The notes under the pieces were generated by a model. The model was not told the origin of the DNA. It made no database searches and saw only the letters and a program-made list of their open reading frames with translations. Of a stretch of DNA of 64,000 bases, positions 37,105-47,219 are shown piece by piece (position 1 is the first letter of the stretch; each line of letters starts with the position of its first letter). Origin of the DNA: Paracidovorax wautersii (lineage in GTDB: Bacteria > Pseudomonadota > Gammaproteobacteria > Burkholderiales > Burkholderiaceae_C); NCBI GenBank assembly GCA_009912175.1, contig WNDQ01000016.1, positions 1 through 64,000 of the forward strand, in the 5' to 3' direction. Made by a program: the position numbers and the translations under genes.

Positions 37105-38916
37105 ATGCCCTTGAAAGACCAAGGACACCTGCTCCGACTCGTCATGCTCGCCCTGGCCGTGGCCCTCACCGGCTGCCAGACCCTCCAGGAAGAACACAAG
37201 CCGCCGGCCAAGCCGGCCTTCGCACTGGAAGTCGAGGGCCCCGACGACGTGCGCGAGCTGCTGCAGCAGCACCTGGAGCTGCAGCGCTTTCGCGAATTCC
37301 AGGGCCTGCGCGACCTGGAGATCAACCGCCTGATCGGCATGGCGCCCGACAACATCCGCGAGCTGCTGGCCACGCTGGGCTATTTTTCGCCCGACATCGA
37401 GATCGAGCGCGAGAACCGCCCCGGCCAGATCCCCGTCGTGCGCGTGAAGGTGCAGCCCGGCCCGGCCACCCACGTCACCGACGTCGAATGGCGCTTCCAG
37501 GGCGACATCGCCACCAACCCGGACGCCGACGTGGCACGCCAGCGCACGCAGATCCAGCGCGACTGGCTGCTCGAGCCCGGCAAACGTTTTCGCCAGTCCG
37601 ACTGGGCCAGCGCCAAGACCGAGGCCGTGCGCGGCCTGACCGCGCGCCGCTACCTGGCCGGCAAGCTCGCCGACAGCCAGGCCGACGTCGACCCCTTCAA
37701 GCAAGGCGCGCGGCTGGGGCTGACGCTGGACTCGGGCCCGGTCTACCGATTCGGCGGCCTGCAGGTCCAGGGCCTCAGGCGCTACGACCAGACGCTCATG
37801 GTCGAGCGCTTCGCGCGCATCGAACGCGGCAGCGAATACGACCGCGACACCCTGCTCGCCGCCCAGCAGCGGCTGGCCGACAGCGGCTACTTCGACTCGG
37901 TGTTCCTGTATGTCGACCCGGCCAGCGACCCGCAGGACGCGCCCGTCCAGGTGCAGGTCTCCGAAGCCAAGATGCAGAAGGTGGTGCTGGGCGTGGGCTA
38001 CAGCACCGACGAGCGCGCGCGGCTGTCGGCCCAGCACACCTACCTGCGCATCCCGGGGCTGGACTGGAAAGCCACCACCAAGCTCTCCATCAGCCAGGAG
38101 GACCGGACCGCCTCGATCGACCTGCTCTCGCCGCCCAACGAACACTACTGGCGCAACTCGATCTCGGCGGCGCTGAGCAACACCGACTACGCCGACCTCA
38201 ACGTCAAGGGCCAGTCGTTCAAGGTGGGCCGCACGCGCACCAGCGACGACGGCCACGACGACCTGAGCTACTTCGTGCAGCTCGAGCGCAACCAGGAAAG
38301 CAGCAGCCTGGGCAGCCAGCTCACCTCGGCCACCATGCTGGGCGGCAGCTGGGTGCGCCGGCGCTTCGACAACGACAGTTTTCCCACGCGCGGCTGGGGC
38401 CTGGGGCTGGACGCCGGCGCGGGTTTCACCATGAGCGGCAAGCAGTACCCCTTCACGCGCGTCGGCGCGCGCGCGCTCGGCTTCGTGCCGCTGCCGACCG
38501 GCGCCGGCCGCATCGCGCTGCGCGCGCAAGGCGCGGCCGTCACCGCGCGCACCGAAGCGCCCGTGCCCGCCTCGCTCAAGTTCCTGACCGGCGGCGACGC
38601 CACCGTGCGCGGCTACAGCTACCGCAGCATCGGCGTGACCACCGACGGCGTGACCGTGCCCGGCCGCTACCTGGCGCTGGGCAGCATCGAATGGCAGCGG
38701 CCCATCGTGCTGGACGGCCGCCCCAGCGCCTGGGAGTCGCTGGTCTTCGTCGACAGCGGCTCGGTCGCCGACAAGCCGCAGAACCTGAGCTTTTCAACCG
38801 GCGTGGGCGTGGGCGCACGCTGGCGCAGCCCCATCGGCCCTTTCCAGATCAGCACCGCATACGGGCTGAAAGACAAAAAAATGCGCCTGCACCTCGCCGT
38901 CGGCTTCGTGTTCTGA
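37105..38916 (+). CDS. tamA: Outer-membrane translocation and assembly protein TamA
   Basis: The 603-aa Omp85-family protein works with TamB to insert autotransporters and other beta-barrel proteins and in phospholipid transport. The N-terminus is a lipoprotein-like signal ('LALAVALTGC'). POTRA domains follow (about residues 45-300), then the 16-strand barrel with 'FLTGGDATVRGYSYRSIGV' (the RGY lid-lock motif). It ends in aromatic Phe ('HLAVGFVF'), the barrel sorting signal. The ATG at 37105 lies 22 bases after the VWA stop, and tamB follows 16 bases downstream. Confidence 0.94.
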   Translation: MPLKDQGHLLRLVMLALAVALTGCQTLQEEHKPPAKPAFALEVEGPDDVRELLQQHLELQRFREFQGLRDLEINRLIGMAPDNIRELLATLGYFSPDIEIERENRPGQIPVVRVKVQPGPATHVTDVEWRFQGDIATNPDADVARQRTQIQRDWLLEPGKRFRQSDWASAKTEAVRGLTARRYLAGKLADSQADVDPFKQGARLGLTLDSGPVYRFGGLQVQGLRRYDQTLMVERFARIERGSEYDRDTLLAAQQRLADSGYFDSVFLYVDPASDPQDAPVQVQVSEAKMQKVVLGVGYSTDERARLSAQHTYLRIPGLDWKATTKLSISQEDRTASIDLLSPPNEHYWRNSISAALSNTDYADLNVKGQSFKVGRTRTSDDGHDDLSYFVQLERNQESSSLGSQLTSATMLGGSWVRRRFDNDSFPTRGWGLGLDAGAGFTMSGKQYPFTRVGARALGFVPLPTGAGRIALRAQGAAVTARTEAPVPASLKFLTGGDATVRGYSYRSIGVTTDGVTVPGRYLALGSIEWQRPIVLDGRPSAWESLVFVDSGSVADKPQNLSFSTGVGVGARWRSPIGPFQISTAYGLKDKKMRLHLAVGFVF

Positions 38917-38932
38917 GGCGGGATGATTTGAC

Positions 38933-41900
38933 ATGACCGATCCCGTTGATCCCCCCATCACCGACCCCGCCATCCAGGCGCTGCGCGAGCGCCCGCTCGC
39001 GCCTCCGTCGCCCGGCCGCCGGCGCCACCGCCACGAAGAGCCGCCCGAGGAAACACCCGATGGCATCGGCCACCGCATCCTGCGCGCGCTGATGTGGGTC
39101 GTGCCCATCCTGCTGCTGCTGCTCGTGGTCGTGGTGCTGGGCCTGTGGATCTGGACCGGCAGCCAGCGCTCGCTGGCCCAGGCCATCACACTGGCGCAGC
39201 GCTTCGTGCCGGCCGCCAGCGCCCTGCAGGCCACCGGCGTGGAAGGCAGCCTGCGCCACGGCGGGCGCATCGCCAGCCTGCGCTGGACGCAGCCCGACGG
39301 CGTGAGCGTGGCCGCCGACGGCCTGCAGATCGCCTGGCAGCCGCTGGCCCTGCTGACCGGCACCGTGCGCGTGAACACGCTGGCGGCCGAACGTGTGCAG
39401 GTCGTCGACCGCACGCCCGCCCCCGCCAACCCCGAGCCCAGCCAGCCACTCAAGAGCCTGGTGCTGCCGGTGCGCATCGAGGTGCCGCAGATCCGCCTGG
39501 GCCACTTCGGCTGGGACGAGCCCGAGTCCTTCGCCTTCGACACCCTGGAAGCCGGCTACACCTTCAACGGCCTCACGCACGAACTCAAGATCGACCAGAT
39601 CAACCTGGCCAACGGCCAGTACAGCCTGCATGCACGCATGGCCTCGCAAGCGCCCATGGCGCTGGCCGCCGAGCTGCAGGGCCGGCTGCAGGCGCCCATG
39701 CCCGAGGGCGAGCCGCCGCTGCCCCTGGTGCTGCAGGCCAAGGTCGACGGCCCGCTGGAGCTGCTGCAGATCACCGCGCAGGCCGAAGCCGAACTGAAGG
39801 AACGCGCCGCCGCCGACACGGGCGTTGGCAGCGCCGCGCCGCCATCCGGCACGGCCCCGCCCTCGCCCGCCCCTGCCCCCGCGCTGGGGACGCTGCCGCG
39901 CGCCGTCGTCCACGCGCGCGTCGCCCCCTGGCAGGCCGGCCTGCCCGTGCAGCAGGCCGACGTGGCGCTCTCGCACATCAACCTGCGCGCCTTCCTGCCC
40001 TCGCTGCCCACCACCCTGCTCGACGGCCAGGCCAGCATCACGCCGCGTGCCAGCGACCCGGCTGCCGCCACGCCCGCGCCGGGCGCCACCGAGCCGGCCG
40101 CCGCAGGCCAGCAGCTCGACATCGTGGCCGACATCCGCAACAGCGAACCCGGCCCCTGGGACCGCCAGCGCCTGCCGCTGGCGCGCATCCAGGTCCAGGG
40201 CGACTGGCGCCACGGCCCCGACGGCCAGGCCGCCAACGTGCAGCAATTGCTGCTGGCCCTGGGCGGCGGCGAATTGAGCGGCAGCGGCCGCTTCAGCCTG
40301 GCCCCGGCCGCGGCAACCCCGCCGCCGCAGACACCGCCCACCGCCGCCCCATCCGCAGCCGAGGCAACGCCGCCCGCCGCGCCCCCCGCCGTGTGGCAGG
40401 CCCAGGCCGACCTGCGGCTGCACAACGTCAACCCGCAGGCGCTTCACAGCACGCTGGCGGCCGCGCCGCTCAGCGGCACGCTGGCCGCGCACTCGCGGCC
40501 GGCCACGGCTGCCGCAACCCAGCCCGGCGTGGACTTCGACGTCAACATCACCGGCAAGCCGCCCGCGCGCGGCGGCAACCTGCTGTGGATCCAGCAACTG
40601 GTGGCGCGCGGCGCCTGGGCCGACGACGCCGTGACGCTGCAGCGGCTGCGCCTGGCCAGCAACCAGGCCCGCGTCGAAGGCAGCGGCAGCTACCGCCTGG
40701 CGGCCCAGACGGCCGCCGCCAAGCTGGACCTGTCGATTCCCGGCGCGCAGGGCCGCATCGACGGCAGCATCGGCCCCAGCCAGGGCAAGGGTGACGCCCG
40801 CATCACCCTGGCCAACGCCAGCCAGACCCTGGCCTGGGCACGCCGCCTGCCGGGCATGGCCCGCCTGCTCAACGGCCAGCAGTTGCGCGGCAACGCGCGG
40901 CTCGACGCGCAATGGCAAGGCGGCTGGCAGCGCCCCACCGTCAACGCCGCGCTCGACGTGCCGCAGCTCGCGCTCACCCAGAACGGCCAGCCGCCGATGG
41001 CGCTCAGCGGCGTGCAGGCCCGCCTGCAAGGCCGCCTGGACCAGGCCAGCCTGAGCCTGCAGGGCCGTGCCCAGGGCGCGGGCCAGACCATCGACCTGCT
41101 CACGCAGCTCAGCGGCGGCAACAAGGCCGCCAGCGGCCAGCCCGCACGCTGGGTGGCCGACGTGCAGACCCTGCGCGTGCGCGCCGACGACCCGACCGCG
41201 CCCGCCGGCGCCGCGCCGAGTCCGTGGACGCTGGAGACCACGCAGCCGCTCAACCTGAGCTGGCAGAACCAGACGCTGCAGGCCAGCGCGGGCAGCGCCC
41301 GGCTGCTGCCGCCGACCCGCATCGTGGCCAACTCGCGCGAGAGCCTGCCCATCACCTGGGACCCCGTGCGCCTGCGCACCACCGCCCAGGGCCTGGCCGA
41401 GCTGCGCACCGCCGGCCGCATCCAGGGCCTGCCCTTCGCCTGGGCCAACGCGCTGTCGGGCGGCAAGCTGGCGGCCAGCGGCATCAGCGGCGACCTGGCG
41501 CTGGACGCCGACTGGAACGTGCAGCTCGACCAGAACCTGCAGGCCCGCATCGCCGTCGGCCGCGCCTCGGGCGACCTCGACCTGCTGTCGCAGGACGCCA
41601 TGGGCGATGCCTTTGCGCTGTCGGCCGACCAGGTCAAGACGCCGCCCGGGCGGGGCACGACCAAGATCACCGTGATCGACCCGCAAGGCGGCTCGGGCAC
41701 GGCCTCGTCGACCGCGCCAGCGGCCGCCAGCGCCGCGCCCGCGGGCCGCCGGATCACCGCCGGCATCAAGACCATGAGCCTGGTGGTGACGGCCAACAAC
41801 ACGCAGCTCGACGCCCAGCTCGCCTGGGACACCGAGCGGCTGGGCCAGGCCAACGGCCAGCTGCGCAGCCCGCTCACCCGCGCGGGCGGCGCCTGGCAAT

Positions 41901-43195
41901 GGGCGCCCGACGCGCCGCTGACCGGCCAGTTGAAGGCCAGCCTGACGCGGCTGGGCATCTGGTCGGTGCTGGCGCCGCCCGGCTGGCGCATGCGCGGCCA
42001 GCTCGAAGCCGACGCCACCTTCGCGGGCACGCGCAGCGCGCCGCTGCTCAACGGCACGCTGCGCGGCAGCGGCCTGGCGCTGCGTTCGGTGCTCGACGGC
42101 GTGGAGCTGGCCAACGGCCAGTTCCAGGCCACGCTGGCCGGCACGCGGCTGGTGCTCGACCGCTTCTCGCTGGACGGCGCGGCCGGCGGCAACGTCACCG
42201 CGCAGGGCCAGGCCGACTGGAGCAGCGGCCAGCCCGACATGCGCATCGAGGCGCGCATCAACCAGTTGCGCGTGACCAACCGCGCCGACCGCCAAGTCAC
42301 CGTGTCCGGCGATCTGCTGTCCACGCTGCGCGGCCAGGACCTGGCGCTCACGGGCACCGTCAACGTCGACCGCGCGCTCATCATCCTGCCCGAGTCGAGC
42401 ACGCCCACGCTGGGCGACGACGTGCACGTCATCGACCCCACCGAGGCTGAAGCCCAGGCCGCCGCCCGCCAGCCCGGCACCCAGGCCATCCAGCCGCGCG
42501 TGGACGTGACACTGGACCTGGGCCGCGACTTCAAGCTGCAGGGCTACGGCATCAACACCCAACTGCGCGGGCGCCTGCGCGCCGTCCTGGAAGGCGGCAC
42601 GCCACGCGTGACGGGCGACATCAACACCGTCGACGGCGAGTACCGCGCCTACGGCCAGTGGCTGGACATCACGCGCGGCGTGATCCGCTTCTCGGGGCCT
42701 TACGACAACCCGTCGCTGGACGTGCTGGCGATCCGCCCGCGCCTGACCGAGCGCGTGGGCGTGCAGGTGACCGGGCCGGCAATCTCGCCCGTCATCCGGC
42801 TGTATTCGGAGTCGGCCATGACCGACAGCGAAAAGCTCTCGTGGCTGCTGCTGGGCCGCTCGGGCGCTTCGGGCGGCGCGGAAGCCGCCATGCTGCAGCA
42901 GGCCGCGGCGGCCATGCTCAGCGGCGGCGCGGGGGGCGCGGGCATCGCCGGCGTGTTCGGCCTGGACCAGTTGTCGGTGGGCGGCAGCAAGAACGAGGCC
43001 GGCGAGACCGAGGCCTCGGTCACCGTCGGCAAGCAACTCGCACGCGACCTGTACGTGACGTACGAGCGCACACTCTCGGGTGCGCTGGGCACGCTCTATG
43101 TGTTCTACGAACTGTCGCGCCGCTGGACACTGCGCGGCCAGAGCGGCGGCGAGGACCAGGCGGTGGATCTGATCTTCACACTGCCCTACGACTGA
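38933..43195 (+). CDS. tamB: Translocation and assembly protein TamB (DUF490, AsmA-like)
   Basis: The 1420-aa inner-membrane-anchored protein has one N-terminal TM ('RALMWVVPILLLLLVVVVLGLWIWTG', about residues 48-75) and a long periplasmic beta-helical groove that shuttles lipids. The C-terminal DUF490 region is recognisable at 'RLRAVLEGGTPRVTGDINTV' and 'ITRGVIRFSGPYDNPSLDVLAIRP', ending 'IFTLPYD'. An Ala/Pro/Thr-rich low-complexity stretch interrupts it near residues 380-480. It is complete, with no lesion. A 1492-aa antisense ORF over it is a GC shadow. It follows tamA after 16 bases, as expected for the TAM operon. Confidence 0.93.
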   Translation: MTDPVDPPITDPAIQALRERPLAPPSPGRRRHRHEEPPEETPDGIGHRILRALMWVVPILLLLLVVVVLGLWIWTGSQRSLAQAITLAQRFVPAASALQATGVEGSLRHGGRIASLRWTQPDGVSVAADGLQIAWQPLALLTGTVRVNTLAAERVQVVDRTPAPANPEPSQPLKSLVLPVRIEVPQIRLGHFGWDEPESFAFDTLEAGYTFNGLTHELKIDQINLANGQYSLHARMASQAPMALAAELQGRLQAPMPEGEPPLPLVLQAKVDGPLELLQITAQAEAELKERAAADTGVGSAAPPSGTAPPSPAPAPALGTLPRAVVHARVAPWQAGLPVQQADVALSHINLRAFLPSLPTTLLDGQASITPRASDPAAATPAPGATEPAAAGQQLDIVADIRNSEPGPWDRQRLPLARIQVQGDWRHGPDGQAANVQQLLLALGGGELSGSGRFSLAPAAATPPPQTPPTAAPSAAEATPPAAPPAVWQAQADLRLHNVNPQALHSTLAAAPLSGTLAAHSRPATAAATQPGVDFDVNITGKPPARGGNLLWIQQLVARGAWADDAVTLQRLRLASNQARVEGSGSYRLAAQTAAAKLDLSIPGAQGRIDGSIGPSQGKGDARITLANASQTLAWARRLPGMARLLNGQQLRGNARLDAQWQGGWQRPTVNAALDVPQLALTQNGQPPMALSGVQARLQGRLDQASLSLQGRAQGAGQTIDLLTQLSGGNKAASGQPARWVADVQTLRVRADDPTAPAGAAPSPWTLETTQPLNLSWQNQTLQASAGSARLLPPTRIVANSRESLPITWDPVRLRTTAQGLAELRTAGRIQGLPFAWANALSGGKLAASGISGDLALDADWNVQLDQNLQARIAVGRASGDLDLLSQDAMGDAFALSADQVKTPPGRGTTKITVIDPQGGSGTASSTAPAAASAAPAGRRITAGIKTMSLVVTANNTQLDAQLAWDTERLGQANGQLRSPLTRAGGAWQWAPDAPLTGQLKASLTRLGIWSVLAPPGWRMRGQLEADATFAGTRSAPLLNGTLRGSGLALRSVLDGVELANGQFQATLAGTRLVLDRFSLDGAAGGNVTAQGQADWSSGQPDMRIEARINQLRVTNRADRQVTVSGDLLSTLRGQDLALTGTVNVDRALIILPESSTPTLGDDVHVIDPTEAEAQAAARQPGTQAIQPRVDVTLDLGRDFKLQGYGINTQLRGRLRAVLEGGTPRVTGDINTVDGEYRAYGQWLDITRGVIRFSGPYDNPSLDVLAIRPRLTERVGVQVTGPAISPVIRLYSESAMTDSEKLSWLLLGRSGASGGAEAAMLQQAAAAMLSGGAGGAGIAGVFGLDQLSVGGSKNEAGETEASVTVGKQLARDLYVTYERTLSGALGTLYVFYELSRRWTLRGQSGGEDQAVDLIFTLPYD

Positions 43196-43229
43196 CATCC
43201 AAACAACAAGCCACGGAGACAAACAAGCC

Positions 43230-44282
43230 ATGACAACACCCAGATTGGCAGTAGCGGGCGCGGGCCTGATCGGGCGCCGCCACATCGAGCTGGTGCAGGC
43301 CAGCGACGCGGTCCACCTGCAGGCCATCGTCGACCCCTCGCCCGACGCCCGGGCCGTGGCCGACGCCGCCGGCGTCGCGCTCTACCCGGACCTGGCGCAG
43401 CTGTTCACGGCCGAAGCGGTGGACGGTGTGATCCTGGCCACGCCCAACGCCCTGCACGTCGAGCAGGCGCTGCAGTGCATCGAACACGGCGTCGTGGCCC
43501 TGATCGAAAAACCCGTGGCGCACACGCTCGAAGCGGGCGAGCGCCTGCTGCAGGCGGCAACGGCCGCCCAGGCACGGCTGCTGGTGGGCCACCACCGCGC
43601 GCACAGCCCCATCCTGGCGCGGGCGCGCGAGGTGATCGCCCAGGGCACGCTCGGGCGCATCGTGGCCGTCAGCGGCAGCGCGACCTTCTACAAACCCACC
43701 GACTACTTCGAGTCCGCGCCCTGGCGACGCCAGCCCGGCGGCGGCCCGATCCTGATCAACCTGATCCACGAGATCGGCAACCTGCGCGCGCTCTGCGGCG
43801 AAATCACCGCCGTGCAGGCCATGGCCTCCAACGCCACACGCGGTTTTGCGGTGGAAGACACGGCCGCCATCCTGCTGCGTTTTGCCGGCGGGGCGCTGGG
43901 CACCTTTGTGCTGTCGGACACGGCCGCGTCGGCGCGCAGCTGGGAGCAGACCTCGCAGGAAAACGCGAGCTACCCGAGCTACGCCGACGAGGACTGCTAC
44001 GTCATCGCCGGCACGCACGGCTCATTGGCCGTGCCGACGATGCGGCTCAAGACCTATGCCAGCGACGACGCGCGCTCGTGGTTCAAGCCCTTTCAGCTGG
44101 GCCAGGCGAGCGTGGAACGGGCCGACCCGCTGGCGCTGCAGCTCGCCCATTTCGCCGACGTGATCCAGGGGCGCGCGCAGCCGCTGGTCAGCGTGCGCGA
44201 CGGCGTGCAGAACCTGCGCGTGGTCGAGGCCATCGCCACGGCCATCCAGACGCAGGCGCAGGTGGCCGTGGCCACCGATTGA
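43230..44282 (+). CDS. Gfo/Idh/MocA-family NAD(P)-dependent oxidoreductase
   Basis: The 350-aa protein has 'VAGAGLIGRRHIELVQASD' (Rossmann loop), 'ALIEKPVAHTLEAGERLL' (EKP motif with catalytic Lys) and a His/Asp-containing substrate helix in 'GGPILINLIHEIGNLRALCG'. Members oxidise or isomerise sugars, sugar acids and inositols. The exact substrate is not deducible. It follows tamB after 34 bases but converges with the AfuA/FbpA-like ABC operon (13 bases between stop codons). Neighbouring transporter genes that may handle phosphorylated sugars make a shared substrate possible, but they are on the opposite strand. Confidence 0.9.
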   Translation: MTTPRLAVAGAGLIGRRHIELVQASDAVHLQAIVDPSPDARAVADAAGVALYPDLAQLFTAEAVDGVILATPNALHVEQALQCIEHGVVALIEKPVAHTLEAGERLLQAATAAQARLLVGHHRAHSPILARAREVIAQGTLGRIVAVSGSATFYKPTDYFESAPWRRQPGGGPILINLIHEIGNLRALCGEITAVQAMASNATRGFAVEDTAAILLRFAGGALGTFVLSDTAASARSWEQTSQENASYPSYADEDCYVIAGTHGSLAVPTMRLKTYASDDARSWFKPFQLGQASVERADPLALQLAHFADVIQGRAQPLVSVRDGVQNLRVVEAIATAIQTQAQVAVATD

Positions 44283-44295
44283 TGCGCCGCGGCGA

Positions 44296-45378
44296 TCAGG
44301 CCGCTGCCGGGTAGATCCAGAGCTGCTCGGGCGGCACGTGGAGCTGGTAGCCGGCCGGTGCGGCCGGGCCGCTGCTGTAGGCACGGATGCGGCCTTCGTG
44401 GCCGCCCGCGCCCTGGGCCACGTACACGCATTCCCAGCGGTCGCCCAGGTACATGGAGGTCTGCAGCGCCGCCGGCAGCGTGTTGTCGCCCGGCTGGTCG
44501 CGCTGCACGGTCTGCTCCACACGCGCCACGCCGACGGCGGCCGAGCCCACCTCGCCCGGGCCGAACACGCGGCCCCACAGCGACCAGCCCGGTCCTTCCA
44601 GCCGCGCCAGCTCGCCCCGCCGCTCGGCGATGCGGCCCTCGAAGCGGTTGTTGCTGCCCATGAACTCGGCCGTGAACAGCGTGCGCGGCGCGCCATACAT
44701 TTCCTGCGGCGTGCCCTCCTGCTCGATGCGCCCGTTGGAGAGCAGCAGGATGCGGTCGGACATGGCCATGGCCTCGGACTGGTCGTGCGTGACCATCAGC
44801 GCCGACAGCCCGAGCTTGACGATCAGCTCGCGCAGGAAGGCGCGCGCCTCCTCGCGCAGCTTGGCGTCGAGGTTGGACAGCGGCTCGTCGAGCAGCAGCA
44901 CCGGCGGGTTGTAGACCAGCGCGCGCGCAATCGCCACACGCTGCTGCTGACCGCCCGAGAGCTGGAAGGGAAAGCGCTCGCCCAGATGCCCCAGGCCAAG
45001 CTGGCCCAGCACGTCGGCCACACGCCGCGCGATCTCGGCGCGCGCGACGCGGCGCAACTGCAGCGGATAGGCCACGTTGTCGTACACCGTCTTGTGCGGC
45101 CACAGCGCATAGGACTGGAACACCAGGCCCAGGTTGCGTTCCTCGGCCGGCACCTCGATGCCACCAGCGCCGTCGTAGACCACGCGCTCGCCGATGGCGA
45201 TGCGCCCGTCGCTGGCCTGCTCCAGGCCCGCGATGGCACGCAGCAGCGTGGTCTTGCCGCTGCCCGACGGGCCCAGCAGCGAAACCACCTCGCCGCGCCG
45301 CAGTTGCATCGACACGCCCTTGAGCACGGCATTGCCGCCGTAGTTCAGGCAAACCTCTTGTGCGGAAAGTTCAATCAT
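44296..45378 (-). CDS. ABC transporter ATP-binding protein (FbpC/AfuC-like)
   Basis: The 360-aa importer ATPase has Walker A 'LLGPSGSGKTTLLRAIAG', signature 'FQLSGGQQQRVAIARAL', Walker B 'VLLLDEPLSNLDAKL' and a Q-loop in 'GLVFQSYALWPHKT'. It also has a C-terminal TOBE-like regulatory domain ('SLWGRVFGPGEVGSAAVGVA'). The start overlaps the permease stop by 8 bases, so translation is coupled. It energises the double permease and receptor encoded upstream on the minus strand. The family is that of iron, phosphonate and sugar-phosphate importers. Confidence 0.92.
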   Translation of the reverse strand: MIELSAQEVCLNYGGNAVLKGVSMQLRRGEVVSLLGPSGSGKTTLLRAIAGLEQASDGRIAIGERVVYDGAGGIEVPAEERNLGLVFQSYALWPHKTVYDNVAYPLQLRRVARAEIARRVADVLGQLGLGHLGERFPFQLSGGQQQRVAIARALVYNPPVLLLDEPLSNLDAKLREEARAFLRELIVKLGLSALMVTHDQSEAMAMSDRILLLSNGRIEQEGTPQEMYGAPRTLFTAEFMGSNNRFEGRIAERRGELARLEGPGWSLWGRVFGPGEVGSAAVGVARVEQTVQRDQPGDNTLPAALQTSMYLGDRWECVYVAQGAGGHEGRIRAYSSGPAAPAGYQLHVPPEQLWIYPAAA

Positions 45379-47143
45379 GGAGCTTCACCCCGAAACGCAG
45401 CGCCAGGCCTAGGCCCACGACCACCAGCGCGATATTGATGAAAGACAGGGCCGCGACGATGTCGATCGCGCCAGCCGCCCACAGCGACACCAGCATCGAG
45501 CCGATGGTCTCGGTGCCCGGCGACAGCAGGTAGACGCCGGTCGAGTACTCGCGCTCGAAGATCAGAAACATCAGCAGCCACGAACCGATCAGGCCAAAAC
45601 GCGCCAGCGGCACCGTGATGTGGCGCGTGACCTGCCCGCGCATGGCGCCGGCCGTGCGCGCGGCTTCTTCCAGCTCGGGGCCGACCTGCAGCAGCGTGGT
45701 CGAGATCAGCCGCAGGCCGTAGGCCACCCAGACCACCGTGTAGGCCAGCCACACGCTGAAGATGGTGCTGCGCAGGCTGCGCAGCGCCTCGACCAAGTGC
45801 TCGTTGAGCCACTCGGCACCGGGCAGCACGCTCAGCCAGCCGTCGGTCAGCGACTGCTCCAGCCACATCGGCACGAACAGAAAGACCCACAGGAAAGCCA
45901 GGCCGGCCAGCAGGCCCGGCACGGCGCGCGGCACCAGCACGCTGTAGTCCAGAAAACGCGTGATGCCGTCCGGGCGCCGGTGCATGGCCAGGCCCAGTGC
46001 GGTGTAGCAGCCCACCGCCAGCGCCCCGCCCAGCACGCCGATGGCGACCGAGTTGACGATGGCGCGCATCAGGTTGGCCTGCCCCAGCACCTGTCGGAAG
46101 GCATCCATCGAGAACGCGTCGATCATGCTCACGCCCACGCCCCAGTGCGACATGAAGGCACGCATGCAGATGCCCAGCAGCGGCAGCACCACCGCCAGCG
46201 CCAGCCACAGGCCGACCACGCCGCCCGCGGCCCAGCGCCAGCGGCCCAGCGGCAGCGGCCGCGCGTGCGAGGCCTTGCCCTTGAGCGTGACGAAGCGGTT
46301 GGCCGTGCGCATGAGGTGGCGCTGCAGCATGACCAGCGGCACGGTGAAGGCGATCAGCACCACGGCCACGGCGGCCATCAGGTGGTAGGACGGAATGCCC
46401 AGCTTGTTGGTGAGCTTGTAGAGGTAGGTGGCCAGCACCAGGTTGCCCTCGGGGTCGCCCAGCACCAGCACCAGGCCGAACACCTCCAGCCCCAGGAAGA
46501 ACAGCAGCACGCTGGCGTACAGCAGGGCCGGCCGCACCATGGGCAGGCTGACCGAGCGCATCACCTGCCAGGGCGAGGCGCCGGCCACGCGCGCGGCCTC
46601 TTCCACGTCCGAGCCCATGCTGCGCAGGGCCGAAGAAACGTAGAGGTAGGCGTGCGGCACGTGCGTCAGGCCCGCGATCACGACGATGCTGCTCAGCGAA
46701 TACACGTTCCAGGGCACGAAGCCCAGCAGGTTGCGCGCCAGCTCGCTGAACACGCCCACGGGCCCGGCCGCCACCACGTAGCCAAAGCCCAGCACCATGG
46801 GCGAAACAAACACCGGCACCAGGATGAGCGGCTCCAGCCAGCGTTTGCCCGGCAGGTCGGTGCGGATCATCAGGAAGGCGAGCACGGCGCCCAGCGGCAC
46901 GGCGATCACGAACAGGCCGATGGCCAGCACGAAGCCGGTGCGCAGCGCGACGTAGAAGTCGGGGTCGTCGAAGATGAAGCGGAAGGCCTCGAAGCCCCAC
47001 TGCCGGTCCGGGTCGAAGAACGGCGCATTGAGAAAGCTCTGCAGCACGATCAGCAGCAGCGGCGTGTAGATCGCCAGCGCCGCCAGCGCCACGACCACGC
47101 CGCGCGGCACACCGCGCCACAAGGCTCGCAAGGAAGTAGACAT
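45371..47143 (-). CDS. ABC transporter permease, two fused permease domains (FbpB/AfuB-like)
   Basis: The 590-aa membrane protein has two homologous halves, each ending in an EAA loop: 'GSDVEEAARVAGASPWQVMRSVSLP' and 'GPELEEAARTAGAMRGQVTRH'. About 12 TM segments are visible. Fusion of the two permease domains is the rule for ferric-ion and AfuB-type sugar-phosphate importers. The ATG at 47143 leaves 76 bases to the receptor gene stop at 47220. Confidence 0.92.
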   Translation of the reverse strand: MSTSLRALWRGVPRGVVVALAALAIYTPLLLIVLQSFLNAPFFDPDRQWGFEAFRFIFDDPDFYVALRTGFVLAIGLFVIAVPLGAVLAFLMIRTDLPGKRWLEPLILVPVFVSPMVLGFGYVVAAGPVGVFSELARNLLGFVPWNVYSLSSIVVIAGLTHVPHAYLYVSSALRSMGSDVEEAARVAGASPWQVMRSVSLPMVRPALLYASVLLFFLGLEVFGLVLVLGDPEGNLVLATYLYKLTNKLGIPSYHLMAAVAVVLIAFTVPLVMLQRHLMRTANRFVTLKGKASHARPLPLGRWRWAAGGVVGLWLALAVVLPLLGICMRAFMSHWGVGVSMIDAFSMDAFRQVLGQANLMRAIVNSVAIGVLGGALAVGCYTALGLAMHRRPDGITRFLDYSVLVPRAVPGLLAGLAFLWVFLFVPMWLEQSLTDGWLSVLPGAEWLNEHLVEALRSLRSTIFSVWLAYTVVWVAYGLRLISTTLLQVGPELEEAARTAGAMRGQVTRHITVPLARFGLIGSWLLMFLIFEREYSTGVYLLSPGTETIGSMLVSLWAAGAIDIVAALSFINIALVVVGLGLALRFGVKLHD

Positions 47144-47219
47144 GGGTCACCCCCGGCCCGGCGCCTGGCGCCGGACCTGTTCGTGAGAGCGAAAGGGAGA
47201 AACGGAAGGCGTCAGCCGT

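Noticed and set aside
38849-43327. 1492-codon antisense ORF over tamB
   Set aside because: Same shadow effect; the sense frame encodes full-length TamB with recognisable domains.
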